A stretch of DNA of 64,000 bases. Source: Bin127 sp965203505 (GTDB taxonomy: Bacteria > Chloroflexota > Dehalococcoidia > Lucifugimonadales > Lucifugimonadaceae). Of this stretch, positions 7,967 through 16,015 are shown piece after piece (position 1 is the first letter of the stretch; every line of letters starts with the position of its first letter). The stretch lies in NCBI GenBank assembly GCA_965203505.1, contig OZ241880.1, forward strand, positions 496,001 to 560,000, read 5' to 3'. The position numbers were made by a program, and so were the translations under genes. Below the pieces are notes generated by a model, which ran no database searches, had not been told where the DNA came from, and saw nothing but the letters and a program-made list of their open reading frames with translations.

Positions 7967-9803
7967 CTAGATGCCTCCCGCCGGCACGTTGAACTTGACC
8001 ACAATCGACCAGTTGCTTGGGCCGTCCGCGTTCGCGGCGGCGACGCGCACGATGTAATCTCCGGCGGTGAGGCCCGTGATCAGGGCGTGCCCCGTCTTGT
8101 CGTTGCCCAGGTCCGTCTGGGAGTCGTAGACCGTCATGCTGGCTTCCTCGGGCAGGGCGTCGACCACTACGGCCGGGAAGACCAGCTCCGGGAAGAACGA
8201 CCCGTCGTCGGCCCCGACCTGGACCACGTAGAAGGTCGCTCCGGCCACGTCCGCCCAGTCCAGGAACACGATCTGCCTCCCGGACGTGGTCGCCGCGTTG
8301 AACGCCGTGAGGGCCGGCGCAGACGTCGGGGCCGAAGGGCCGCTTACGGTGATGGCGGTGAATCCGCTCTCGGCGGTGACGCCGTTGCGGTCCGTCGCGG
8401 TGTAGGTCAAATCCACACTAAGATCAGCCAAACCGGTGGTAAGCGTGCCGGAGATGGTCCTGGTCCGCCCGTTGAAGGAGAGGCCGAGGGCTGACAGGTC
8501 CACGCCATCCAGCTCGTACCGGATGCCGATTCCCACCCTGGTCCCGCCAACCGCCTCCGGCAGCGTGAGGGAGACGCTATCGCCGAACGTCCATGTCGGC
8601 CAAGATATCGCCGGCAGGGTCGGGGCCTCGTTCACGGTGATGGAGTTGGTGGCGATGACGCGGGCGCCGTTCTCGTCCTCGGCCCAGTAGTCCACGCTGT
8701 AGAACGCCTTGTCGGAGGGCGCGCTTGTGCCGGTGTCGCTGCTGAGGACGCGAGTGGTGGGGTTGAAGGTGAACCCCGGAGCGTCGTCGTTGATGCTGTA
8801 CTCCCAGTGGGCGGTTACCTGCCGCCCGTCCACCGTCCTCGTCTCTTTCACCCAGTAGCTCAGGCCGTATTTCAGCGTGCCGTGTCCGCCATCGGCCGCG
8901 GGCAGCGTCATGCTGATGGGCTCCGACTGGCCGACGGTGTACTCGATGATGGTGTTCTTGAAGGTCCGGACCGCTCCCTCATCGACGAAATGCACCGGCG
9001 GGGCGACCGACACGTTGAAGGTGAGGGAGACCGAGCCGCCGATCTCGTCGGTGGCGGTGTAGGTGACCTCGGCCGGGCGCTCGTTCTTGGCCGTGGGCGT
9101 GCCGATGATGAGCCTGCCCTGGCCCAGCCGCAGCCCGTCGGGAAGGCCGGTGGCGGTGTAGGTGATCTCGCCGGAGTAGTATTCGACGGAGACCTTGGGC
9201 AGCCTGAGCGCGTCGATCTCAGCCTCGCTGAGGCCCAGGTGCGAGATTTCGTGGTCCGCGGTGTAGGTCCTGTCCTCCACCGAGGTGGTGTCGAAGGTCG
9301 GCGAGTCCGCCGTGATCTTCGTCAGATTGAAGTAGTGGAAGCCGTCGTTGGCGCCGTCGCCCGTTTTCTTGACAACCTTAAGTGCGGGATAGCTGGGGCT
9401 GGAGCTGTTTGTCAGGGTGCCGCCCGAAGCGGAGACCGTGGCAATCGCCGGGGCGTTCCCAATGTTGGGGCCGGCGCTGCCTCTCTCAATCAGCTGTACC
9501 TCTTCAACCGTGTTGTCCGTCCAAGAGGGAGTGAAGGTGATGCTCTGCAGGTCGCTTGGTACCCGGATGGTGTAGTCGGCCGTGTGCGGGGCGAACGCCG
9601 GGTTCGCTACGAGCGGATATGGTGTACGTCTCGCCGTCGCGGGTGACCGTGCCGGTGATGAACAGCCCATCCAGCGTCGGGGCCGAGTTGCCGTGGCCCG
9701 CCTGTGCCGGTTGCGAGTCGTGGACGAAAACGACCGCCAGCGCCATGAGCGCGACGACCAGAGCGAGGAGCGAAGATCGGCGGAAAGATTGGGGCCGCAT
9801 CAT
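7967..9803 (-). pseudogene. Frameshifted secreted multi-Ig/FnIII protein
   Basis: Paralogue of the 568-residue protein downstream. The signal peptide and first strand are in one frame from the ATG at 9803 (MMRPQSFRRSSLLALV... 'TGTVTRDGETYTI'). The rest, starting 'PLVANPAFAPHTADYTIRV', is in the frame that continues to 7967. The switch falls at about 9616-9621, where one extra T on the coding strand (context ACCATATCCG) breaks the frame; removing it gives exactly 612 codons and restores alignment with the paralogue (TYTFQLIPNP versus TYTIPLVANP). The remainder carries Ig-like modules ('YTATGLPDGLRLGQG', 'VTYTATDEIGGSVSLTFNV') and a C-terminal FnIII-like module. It may be a real inactivation, an off variant or a sequence error. 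AAGGAGG lies six bases before the ATG at 9803. Confidence 0.7.
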
Positions 9804-9838
9804 GCCGGGCCTCCTTTGTTTTTCAGAGGATGAAAATC

Positions 9839-9852
9839 GGGGGGGGGGGGGG
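9839..9852 (-). repeat. C14 homopolymer tract (locus 3)
   Basis: Fourteen C on the coding strand following a leader that starts at about 9882 (ATGTTCAGC..., reading MFSNRETATM) behind AAGGAGGT. The last leader ATG (9855) is 52 bases from the main ATG (9803), out of frame by one; 13 or 16 C would restore it. Immediately after the tract all three loci share a 'GATTTTCA...TCTGAA' type inverted repeat. Confidence 0.85.
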
Positions 9853-9980
9853 CATAGTTGCCGTCTCTCTGTTGCTGAACATGGCCGATAAGACCTCCTT
9901 CAATGGCGTTCCGCGCCCGCGTGAAGAGCGGTGGTACATATCCCGTCAGTCGCGCAACGTGAGTTCGCAGAGTCTGTGCT

Positions 9981-10234
9981 CCGGTTGTTCATCGGTCGGG
10001 TATTCCCCGATGAGTGACCTCCAAGATGAAATCTTCGATATGGACAATGAATCCATTTTAAGTTTTTGTTAATAACTTGCAGGTAAAGTTACTTCCTAAT
10101 TTGATAACGTAGCGATGACTTTCAACCCGATTCGCAAGAATCGGCCGCAAATAGTCCCATTCGCGGGTTGCAGGCTGGCAAATGACGACCAGCCGGTCAG
10201 GGGAACCGGACCACGGGGGACGGTGTCTCGTGAA
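9981..10234 (-). promoter_or_regulatory. Duplicated upstream region (copy B)
   Basis: Second copy of the noncoding block described at 7666-7918, placed at the same position relative to the C-tract leader of the upstream paralogue. Conserved parts are the TCGGG-TATTC-CCCGA hairpin, the AT-rich core and the 'CCCATTCGCGGGTTGCAGGC' stretch. Conservation of noncoding sequence argues for a promoter or leader function. Confidence 0.55.
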
Positions 10235-10253
10235 GAGACCGTTGCAAAACTCG

Positions 10254-10378
10254 CGTCATTCCGGCGAAAGCCGGGATCCAGAGGGGCCGGGGCAGCGCGG
10301 CGCAGTTTGCAGGGAGTGCCCGATCCGCGTCTAAACCCCCTTCAATTCCCCCTTGGGCAAAGGGGGAGGGTTTTGCAA
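10254..10378. repeat. REP-like dispersed repeats beside the mobile element
   Basis: Holds a 'TCATTCCGGCGAAAGCCGG' palindrome (stem CCGGC, GAAA loop), a common dispersed bacterial repeat whose relative is near 25655-25678. It is followed by 'CCCCTTCAATTCCCCC', which recurs near 15862. No gene is seen here. Confidence 0.55.
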
Positions 10379-10379
10379 T

Positions 10380-10419
10380 GGGGAGTATACCCCTGTGACT
10401 CCAAATCCCCTCTGAAATC
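10380..10419 (+). repeat. Left terminal inverted repeat
   Basis: Forty bases, reverse complement of 14240-14279 with one mismatch (near 10408). The first passenger gene stops at 10420, exactly at the inner edge. Confidence 0.85.
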
Positions 10420-10614
10420 TCACTTGGGAGCGGGGTATTCCTCTCGGATGGCTTTGGCTTGATCCGCCGAAATTCCGAAAATCCGTCTCAACGCCTCGCC
10501 GGGTTCGATCCAGTGTTCGAACTCCACCCCGTCCTCTACGCCTAGGCGTTCGGCGGTTTCAGCATCTACGACCACTCCGTTTTTGGCGATGTAGCGTTTC
10601 TGCGATTTTGCCAT
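10420..10614 (-). CDS. Small hypothetical protein (passenger)
   Basis: A 64-residue protein I do not recognise. It is charged and soluble: a basic start (MAKSQKRYIAKNG), then 'VVVDAETAERLGVEDGVEF' and a predicted helical end ('SADQAKAIREEYPAPK'). A good AAGGAG precedes a double ATG; spacing favours the second ATG at 10614 (the first is at 10617). Its stop codon abuts the left terminal repeat of the element, so it belongs to the element. Size and charge would fit a small regulator, but nothing specific supports that. Confidence 0.6.
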   Translation of the reverse strand: MAKSQKRYIAKNGVVVDAETAERLGVEDGVEFEHWIEPGEALRRIFGISADQAKAIREEYPAPK

Positions 10615-10645
10615 CATTTTCTCCTTCGTTCAGTTTAGCAGTTCG

Positions 10646-11686
10646 CTACTGGTAACGATCATCAATGAAGAGCTGGACGACCCACAGCGTCGGGTATCTG
10701 TAGGCGAATCCCAATGCGACGCGGTCGTATCCCGACCTCAGAATGTTCTGACGATGCCCCGGGCTATCCATCAGCCCCCAATGCGCCATGCCCAGATTCT
10801 CCGCCAAAGTGCGTTGCACCCAGTTGAGGGTGGGATCGTAGCAAAAATCGTTGCCCGATATGTTCTCTCCGACTCCGTATCTCGTTCTTCCTCCTTCCCG
10901 CACGTATCTTTCTGACGGCTCCGACCCGTCTCGCCCGATGTGCGACAGATAGCAATGCAGCGCCATGTCCTCGGCGTGGATCTGAGCTGCCTCGTTGTCG
11001 CTCAATTCCAACGGGCTCTTCCCCTCATCTTCACGCGCTCTGTTGATGAGTATCAGCATCACTTCCCGCATGTCTGCGAGAATCTCTTCCGTCAAGCCAG
11101 ATGGGTGCGGTGTTGGAGTGATCGTCGACGTAGGGGTTGATGTGGGTGTATTTGACGGGGTGGGAGTCACAGTCGCGGTCGGGGTGTTGGATGGAGTCGG
11201 TGTGATCGTAGGTGTGTTCGTCGGTGTCGGTGTGGATATCGATGTGGGCGTGAAGGTGGGCGGCGGAATCGGAGTCGCCGTAGGTGTGTCTGTAGGAGTA
11301 TGATTCGCGGTGGGGACCAGCGTCGCCGTCGATGTGGGTGTCGGTGCAAGGGTTGGGGTGCTAGTCGCCGTTGCAGTTGCGGTTGATGTGCCTGTGAACA
11401 TAGCCGGTGTGATCGGACGAGATGTCGCTATGGAGGTGGGTGTGGGAGTTGGAGAGGCGGTTGGCGTTGCAGTCGAGATTTCCTCTGGTGTGGCCGATGG
11501 CTCAAAGGTTGGCGACGGCACCACGACTACAACGCGGGGTATCGGCGGCGGACTTTCCACGAAGCCTCGCCAACTGTCTCGAAGATGCTGGGAATACGTG
11601 GGATCGATGCCTGACACTGCCAGGTACGCCAGAATCAGCGAAAATAGGGCAACCGCTGTGATCGGCAAGCATCGGTGGCAACACAT
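10646..11686 (-). CDS. Membrane-anchored CAP/SCP-domain protein
   Basis: Protein of 346 residues in three parts: an N-terminal membrane anchor (about 9-28, 'AVALFSLILAYLAVSG'), a long Thr/Pro-rich linker (about 55-195, TPTPT-type repeats) and a C-terminal CAP (SCP/PR-1-like) domain (about 205-340). CAP hallmarks are present: 'IHAEDMALHCYLSH', 'GVGENISG', 'MDSPGHRQNILRSGYDRVALGF'. The two His and the Glu of the CAP cavity are kept. The domain would sit outside the cell on a stalk, a common bacterial architecture whose biochemical role is mostly unknown. AAAGGG lies seven bases before the ATG. It starts 15 bp after the second CAP gene, so the two are likely cotranscribed. Being a passenger in an IS1595-like element is unusual. 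Confidence 0.85.
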   Translation of the reverse strand: MCCHRCLPITAVALFSLILAYLAVSGIDPTYSQHLRDSWRGFVESPPPIPRVVVVVPSPTFEPSATPEEISTATPTASPTPTPTSIATSRPITPAMFTGTSTATATATSTPTLAPTPTSTATLVPTANHTPTDTPTATPIPPPTFTPTSISTPTPTNTPTITPTPSNTPTATVTPTPSNTPTSTPTSTITPTPHPSGLTEEILADMREVMLILINRAREDEGKSPLELSDNEAAQIHAEDMALHCYLSHIGRDGSEPSERYVREGGRTRYGVGENISGNDFCYDPTLNWVQRTLAENLGMAHWGLMDSPGHRQNILRSGYDRVALGFAYRYPTLWVVQLFIDDRYQ

Positions 11687-11701
11687 CGGGCAACCCTTTG
11701 A

Positions 11702-12514
11702 TCAACTGCCGAACACGCGCTGAAAGATGTTGGCCCAATCCCGCATCATCTCGTCGGTGGATGAGGGATATTCGACCGCCAGATAAAGGTGCGACACGAT
11801 CACGGCAATCAAAAAGACGACTGCAACTACCCAGAACGCTTTGCCTCTGCTTCGGCTACCCGCAATAGGAACGAATGTCGATTGTCGCCCCTTCCGTAGA
11901 TGGATGGGCATTTTGATCTGGCCCGCTGTTCGTTGAATGGTCGGAGTGACGTACGGCCTCCTGCTTTGCCGGGTGGGATGGGGAGAGTTGCGGGGTGCCG
12001 GCGGCTTTCTGCGGGAATGTGTATTCATCCGGTAGATGAAAACCTGCACGACGACGAATCTTTTGAAGTTCCAAGCGAATCCGAGCGCAACTTCGCTCGC
12101 ACCTCCCATCATGATGGCTCTATGCTGCCTGCTCAATTTCAACGATCCATGCGCCCGCTTCATCAGCAGATCGAGATCGCGCTCCGAGAACCGCATCCTT
12201 CTCTTCTGACTGGACGGGTACGGATCCTCGCACATGTTTTCATCGACTCGATCATCGGGCGAACCGCCCGATGACACGTATCGGCTCGGAGCGGACGACC
12301 CATTCATGCCTGTATGGGAGTAGTAGCGATGAACGATCATGTCCTCTGCATGTAGTTGAGCGGATTGATTCGTGCTGAGCGTCACACGATGCAGGCCGAA
12401 CTGCTCTCTCTCGGCGTTGATCTGCTCGAGCATCGAGATGCGCAACCGTTGAACATCGCCCGGCGGCAACTTGATCGGCTTCGCGGCCGCTTTGCGCTTC
12501 CTCTTGCCCCTCAT
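11702..12514 (-). CDS. CAP-like protein with C-terminal membrane segment
   Basis: Protein of 270 residues. An N-terminal basic tract (KRKRKAAAKP) leads into a CAP-like domain (about 25-170): 'LHAEDMIVHRYYSHTGMNG', 'VDENMCEDP' in place of GENI, and 'HRAIMMGGASEVALGFAW'. Key His and Glu positions remain but the middle is divergent compared with the neighbouring CAP protein. A basic, proline-rich linker follows, then one hydrophobic segment near the C-terminus (about 228-250, 'FWVVAVVFLIAVIVSHLYLAV'). No N-terminal signal peptide is visible, so the topology is opposite to the neighbour. No good ribosome site is seen at the ATG; the start is uncertain. Confidence 0.65.
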   Translation of the reverse strand: MRGKRKRKAAAKPIKLPPGDVQRLRISMLEQINAEREQFGLHRVTLSTNQSAQLHAEDMIVHRYYSHTGMNGSSAPSRYVSSGGSPDDRVDENMCEDPYPSSQKRRMRFSERDLDLLMKRAHGSLKLSRQHRAIMMGGASEVALGFAWNFKRFVVVQVFIYRMNTHSRRKPPAPRNSPHPTRQSRRPYVTPTIQRTAGQIKMPIHLRKGRQSTFVPIAGSRSRGKAFWVVAVVFLIAVIVSHLYLAVEYPSSTDEMMRDWANIFQRVFGS

Positions 12515-12987
12515 GTTGTCGGAAGCGCCGCGTCAACTCCCCAAACAACATCCACCGCCAAAGAACGAACAAACACCGAGGGCCTCCCTTGGCAACTCAG
12601 GCAACGCTTGTTCACAGGACGTTCCCAACAGGGTCGACCGCAGGGAGGCACGACCAGCGCGCCTGCTGTGTGCGGTCAGGCGAATCAACGCCTTTTCTGT
12701 TGGGGCAAACGCTTGAACGGAGCGTCTACGTCCTGTGAACGGCAAACAAGGTTATCACCGAAACGAGGTACGGGCAGGACAGATGGCGATAGTACAATTC
12801 GCCAACAACGAGAAACCGCTCCGTTGGCGCGGAGCGGTTCAAGGGCAGATGCTACTCGTTTTTGAGTACCCGAGATGCGTTGCTGCTTTTTACATGATAG
12901 CAAATAGCCGGGATGCCCGGTCAAATTGCGAGCAAATGGTACGGCTCAATGCAACTTGGCAAGCATCCCAGAAATGGAGAAAGTGCG
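12515..12987. other. Noncoding interval inside the element
   Basis: About 470 bases without a supportable gene. They contain a perfect 10-bp-stem hairpin (12814-12839) and a 12-bp inverted repeat, GTTCACAGGACG at 12609-12620 and CGTCCTGTGAAC at 12728-12739. Open frames here have no family resemblance and overlap each other. Confidence 0.5.
12814..12839. other. Perfect hairpin between divergent passengers
   Basis: Arms AACCGCTCCG and CGGAGCGGTT with a six-base loop. No T run follows on either strand, so a simple intrinsic terminator is unlikely; a protein site or processing structure is possible. Confidence 0.6.
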
Positions 12988-13134
12988 ATGTTGTCGCACA
13001 TTCAAGAGTGGATTGTATCACATCCGCGCGAAATCTTAATCGCCGCCGCGATCATCGCCGCGATCCTGCTGCTTTTCGGAGAGGAACTGTACGCAGCGTT
13101 CGTCGAGCCGAACATCCGACTGCTCACGAGATAG
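12988..13134 (+). CDS. 48-aa single-pass membrane peptide
   Basis: Short plus-strand ORF, MLSHIQEWIVSHPREILIA..., with one strong hydrophobic helix (about 17-31, 'ILIAAAIIAAILLLFG') flanked by an amphipathic start and a short C-terminal tail. A GGAG nine bases before the ATG supports this start; an in-frame ATG at 12913 gives 25 poor extra residues. It runs convergent to the transposase, with only four bases between stops. Function unknown; size and single helix are compatible with a small toxin-like or accessory peptide, which is speculative. Confidence 0.5.
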   Translation: MLSHIQEWIVSHPREILIAAAIIAAILLLFGEELYAAFVEPNIRLLTR

Positions 13135-13138
13135 GCGG

Positions 13139-14134
13139 CTAGATAAGTTCGGGCTGACGCGTGTGCTCCGGCCCGATCAGCGCCTCGTACGAGAGCCGCT
13201 TGCCGACCGCGCCCATGATGATCTCTGACATCTGCGTCTCGGTGTCGAGCGGTCGAAGGTTGTGCCGACCGACCGCCTCGGCGATGTAGCGCGGCAGATG
13301 CTTGACGCTGTAGTTGTGGTACACGCCGACGTAGCCGCGCTTGAGCATCGAGAACCAGGACTCGATGCCGTTGGTGTGGACCTCGCCGCGCACGAACTCC
13401 TTCGCGGAATGCCTGATGATTTTGTGGCTTCTAGGAAGTCGGTTGTATCCGGCGAACTCGTCGGTGAAGACCTCGGTGGCCGGCTCGGTGTATTCGCTTA
13501 CGAATCCCGTCAACGTGGGCTGGTCGGTCTTTTCGACCACCCGCGCAACGACCTTGTTGGTCTCGCGGTCTTTGAGAGCGACCACAGGGGTTTTGCCCAC
13601 CGCGCCGCGTCCGGCGTTCAAGCGTTGCCACTCGTGCTTGTTGTGCTCTTTGCCGCCGATGTAGACCTCATCGACCTCGACGGGTCCTAGGAACGAGTTC
13701 TCGTCCGTCTCCATCGCTCGTCGGATGCGGTGAGCCATGTGCCAAGCGTTCTTGTACGAGCCGATCCCCAGCTCCCGACGCAGTTTCTTCGCGGATATGC
13801 CTTTGAGGTTCGTGGAGTAGAGATAGACGGCGATGCACCATTTCCACACCGGGAGTTTGGAGTCGTGCATGATGGTGTCGGTTTTGACGGTGAAGTTCTT
13901 GCCGCAGTCCCTGCGGGACTTGCACCGCCACCGCCGAAGCGAACCACGGCGTTTGAGCTCGGACACGTCGGAACCGCATGAGGGGCATTTCACGCCGTCC
14001 GGCCACCTCTCCGAGATGATCCACTCCTGAGCGGATTCGTCGTCTCCGAACCTCTCCGCCGCCTCTATGAAGCCGATGCCCTTCCGTCCGATTTTCGGGG
14101 GCGCGGGATCGGCTGGAATCGCTGTATCTGACAT
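13139..14134 (-). CDS. IS1595-family (ISXO2-like) transposase
   Basis: Transposase of 331 residues, full length. The N-terminal zinc ribbon has CPSC and WRCKSRRDCGKNF. A DDE-type core follows: 'GPVEVDEVYIGGKE' (first Asp), 'VFTDEFAGYNRL' (second Asp) and the family's C-terminal 'VHTNGIESWFSMLKRG' with the N-x-x-E signature, then 'RYIAEAVGRHN'. No stop or frameshift is visible, so it may be active. It lies 106 bp inside the right terminal repeat, reading inward, as expected for a transposase promoter near the end. This gene mobilises the 3.9-kb element. Confidence 0.9.
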   Translation of the reverse strand: MSDTAIPADPAPPKIGRKGIGFIEAAERFGDDESAQEWIISERWPDGVKCPSCGSDVSELKRRGSLRRWRCKSRRDCGKNFTVKTDTIMHDSKLPVWKWCIAVYLYSTNLKGISAKKLRRELGIGSYKNAWHMAHRIRRAMETDENSFLGPVEVDEVYIGGKEHNKHEWQRLNAGRGAVGKTPVVALKDRETNKVVARVVEKTDQPTLTGFVSEYTEPATEVFTDEFAGYNRLPRSHKIIRHSAKEFVRGEVHTNGIESWFSMLKRGYVGVYHNYSVKHLPRYIAEAVGRHNLRPLDTETQMSEIIMGAVGKRLSYEALIGPEHTRQPELI

Positions 14135-14239
14135 ACCCTGATTTTAGCAGGTTATGACTCCATATTCAAGCTATCCAAAGCACTCAATGGAGTGAATACC
14201 CTATCGAAACTAGGTATAGTCTAGCGGTGAAATATCATG

Positions 14240-14279
14240 GATTTCAGAGGAGATTTGGAGTCACAGGGGTATACTCCCC
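14240..14279 (-). repeat. Right terminal inverted repeat
   Basis: Forty-base mate of the repeat at 10380-10419 (one mismatch). One further base on each outer side also pairs (T at 10379, A at 14280). Confidence 0.85.
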
Positions 14280-14520
14280 AAAACTAAGGCGAGAACCAAC
14301 CTGACCATCGGGTTTCGAAGCGTAGCCGCAATTTCACTCATCAAGTTCACTCGACGCCCCAACGGCGACGCCTCGGCGGTCTACGGGAACTCGGTTTGCG
14401 ACTGATGTCGAACATACCCCCTATTGTTGATCGCGACGCGGCATGCCGCAAATTAAACACTCCCGCCAAACAGCCGTAGGCGCGATCCCTCGTGGTCGCC
14501 GGGGCAGACGACGCCAACCC

Positions 14521-14642
14521 GTAGGGGCCATCCCTCGTGGTCGCCAGGGTGGAAGGAGGGCGGGGCACCGTCCCCTTTCGCCCAGCGAAAGGGGACGCGG
14601 AGCCCAAGAGACCGACACAAGAACGCAGGGGTATGCCCGGGG
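14521..14642 (+). repeat. Long dispersed repeat, copy 1
   Basis: About 122 bases, nearly identical to 15601-15720. Starts 'GTAGGGGCCATCCCTCGTGG', includes the hairpin CCCCTTTCGC-CCA-GCGAAAGGGG (14572-14594) and ends 'GTATGCCCGGGG'. Confidence 0.85.
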
Positions 14643-15600
14643 GCGATGCCGGGCCGGGTTGCCCCCGCTCCGCGGGGGAAATGTGCCACGCAGAGTAACT
14701 ACGGCTACGACGTGGCAGAAGGACGAAGGGGGCGCGAGCCGACCATTCCCAAAAATCCCGATTCAGATTTGACTCCTGCAACACCTGTAGTATATTTAAA
14801 GACAGATCGACATCTAACACAGTGCTGCGCAGACGTGTGCAGACCTCTGTCCCGAACGGCCACAGGGAGCAACGTGAGGCAACGAAGGCAAAACGGCATC
14901 GACAGCGCGATTAACCACCGCGCCGAGTCGCAGCGTCTTGGTTCCTCCGGCGGCGTCCCTCATCGGAACGGCATTCCGGTGCAAGGTCGCGAGGGCCGTG
15001 CCGAAGCGTGGGAGGCCCAGTTTCCGGAGCGCGGCGCATCAGTCCTGCGTCGCAAAGCGAGCCAGCCGGCATACCTTCCCCTCTTCCGTACTTCGGGTTT
15101 CCCCCGCTGAGCGGGGGAAATGTCCGAAGGACAAAGGGGGCGCGAGGAATGCCGTGCCAAGGGCCGGGAAACCCACGTGGAGCCGACATACACCTTCTCC
15201 TGTCCGCCGCAGGAGGGAGGCTACAGTGCGAGTGAAGCCCCAAAAGCTGATCCAAGGGAGGCGGCGAACTCCGAACGGCGACCACCATCGCCGAGCCGAC
15301 TTCCATGCCCGCGGTCTGGCGACGCGGGCCGTGCTGGAGAAACGGAAGCTAGCGGTTTGCTACACGCTCTGCGCAGCATCTGACCCCTTTCCGAGAGGTC
15401 GCCCTTCTCATTGATCCGAGGAGGCGATGGAGAGGGAAGGAGCCGAGGTCCCGCGCCGGGACCGAGGCTCGAGGCGAGGACCTGTCTTTACGGGACCGAA
15501 GACCCTGCGCTGCCGGACCTTCCACCCGGAAGGCCCGGCAGCAACCCCGAACAAACCACCGGGTGGGAGCGGGCATATTTGCGCGTCCGGAAACAAATGC

Positions 15601-15720
15601 GTAGGGGCGATCCCTCGTGGTCGCCCGGGGAGGCGGAGGGGGGCACTGTCCCCTTTCGCTCAGCGAAAGGGGACGCGGAGCCCAAGAGACCGACACAAGA
15701 ACGCAGGGGTATGCCCGGGG
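15601..15720 (+). repeat. Long dispersed repeat, copy 2
   Basis: Second copy of the 14521-14642 unit, same orientation, with hairpin CCCCTTTCGC-TCA-GCGAAAGGGG at 15650-15672. Related hairpins occur at about 37281-37304 and 63421-63443. Confidence 0.85.
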
Positions 15721-15794
15721 CGGACGCGGAACCACCAAACAATCGCAAAGCCCACGAACACCACATCCCCTCTCACCCCCGCCGATGTGCGGAT

Positions 15795-15849
15795 GGAATC
15801 CATCATCGACATCCCGGCACAGGCGACCACAAGGGTTCGCTCCTACGGG
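15795..15849 (-). repeat. Dispersed palindromic repeat, inverted relative to 63458-63512
   Basis: About 55 bases ('GGAATCCATCATCGACATCC' through 'CTACGGG') that recur in inverted orientation at 63458-63512 with few mismatches. It contains the GGCGACCACAAGGG core. Confidence 0.8.
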
Positions 15850-16015
15850 ACCTTTGCACAACCCCTTCAATTCCCCCGTTGGCATCAAGGAGGGAGGTAT
15901 CTGCAATGGTCTCGCTATCGCCGGAATGTCGGCGTGCGTCGATGATGTATATTTGCACGTCAGAACCTTCCGCGGGGTAGATGAACCTCGGTTGATAGCC
16001 GAATTGGAGCGCAAA

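Larger units (their letters stand above)
10380..14279. mobile_element. 3.9-kb IS1595-type element with passenger genes
   Basis: The segment is bounded by 40-bp inverted repeats at 10380-10419 and 14240-14279, identical at 39 of 40 positions, each with GGGGAGTATACCCC at the outer end. Inside lie an intact IS1595-type transposase (13139-14134) near the right end and four other ORFs: 65 aa, two CAP-domain proteins and a 48-aa membrane peptide. IS1595-family elements are known to carry passenger genes. No clear 8-bp target duplication is visible (left flank TTTGCAAT, right flank AAAACTAA), so insertion may be old or one flank rearranged. Confidence 0.8.
14282..16015. other. Repeat-rich interval without supported genes
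   Basis: About 1.7 kb with no gene I can support. It contains several dispersed repeats: two long direct copies (14521-14642, 15601-15720), gggcgaccacaaggg-type palindromes, and CCCCCGC/GCGGGGG hairpins (14660-14680, 15098-15117). The open frames here are artefacts of GC-rich repeats. The unique GC-rich core (about 14820-15600) has no RNase P, tmRNA or SRP RNA signature that I can recognise. Confidence 0.6.

Noticed and set aside
11100..11530. Apparent tandem repeat array (possible CRISPR-like or minisatellite)
   Set aside because: It is the Thr/Pro-rich linker of the CAP protein; repeats are short, irregular and coding.
12814..12839. Intrinsic terminator
   Set aside because: Strong stem but no T run on either side; reported only as a hairpin.
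12735..13142. 135-aa plus-strand ORF in the mobile element
   Set aside because: It overlaps the 48-aa peptide in another frame, crosses the hairpin, and has no recognisable domain.
14820..15600. RNase P RNA, tmRNA or group II intron
   Set aside because: I looked for their conserved cores on both strands and found none.
14347..15980. Many ORFs of 60-230 codons on both strands
   Set aside because: They are translations of GC-rich repeats and palindromes, overlap one another and have no consistent ribosome sites.
15617..16015. N-terminal extension of the mannonate dehydratase
   Set aside because: The extra 133 codons are repeat sequence; the ATG at 16016 has a proper ribosome site and begins the conserved part.
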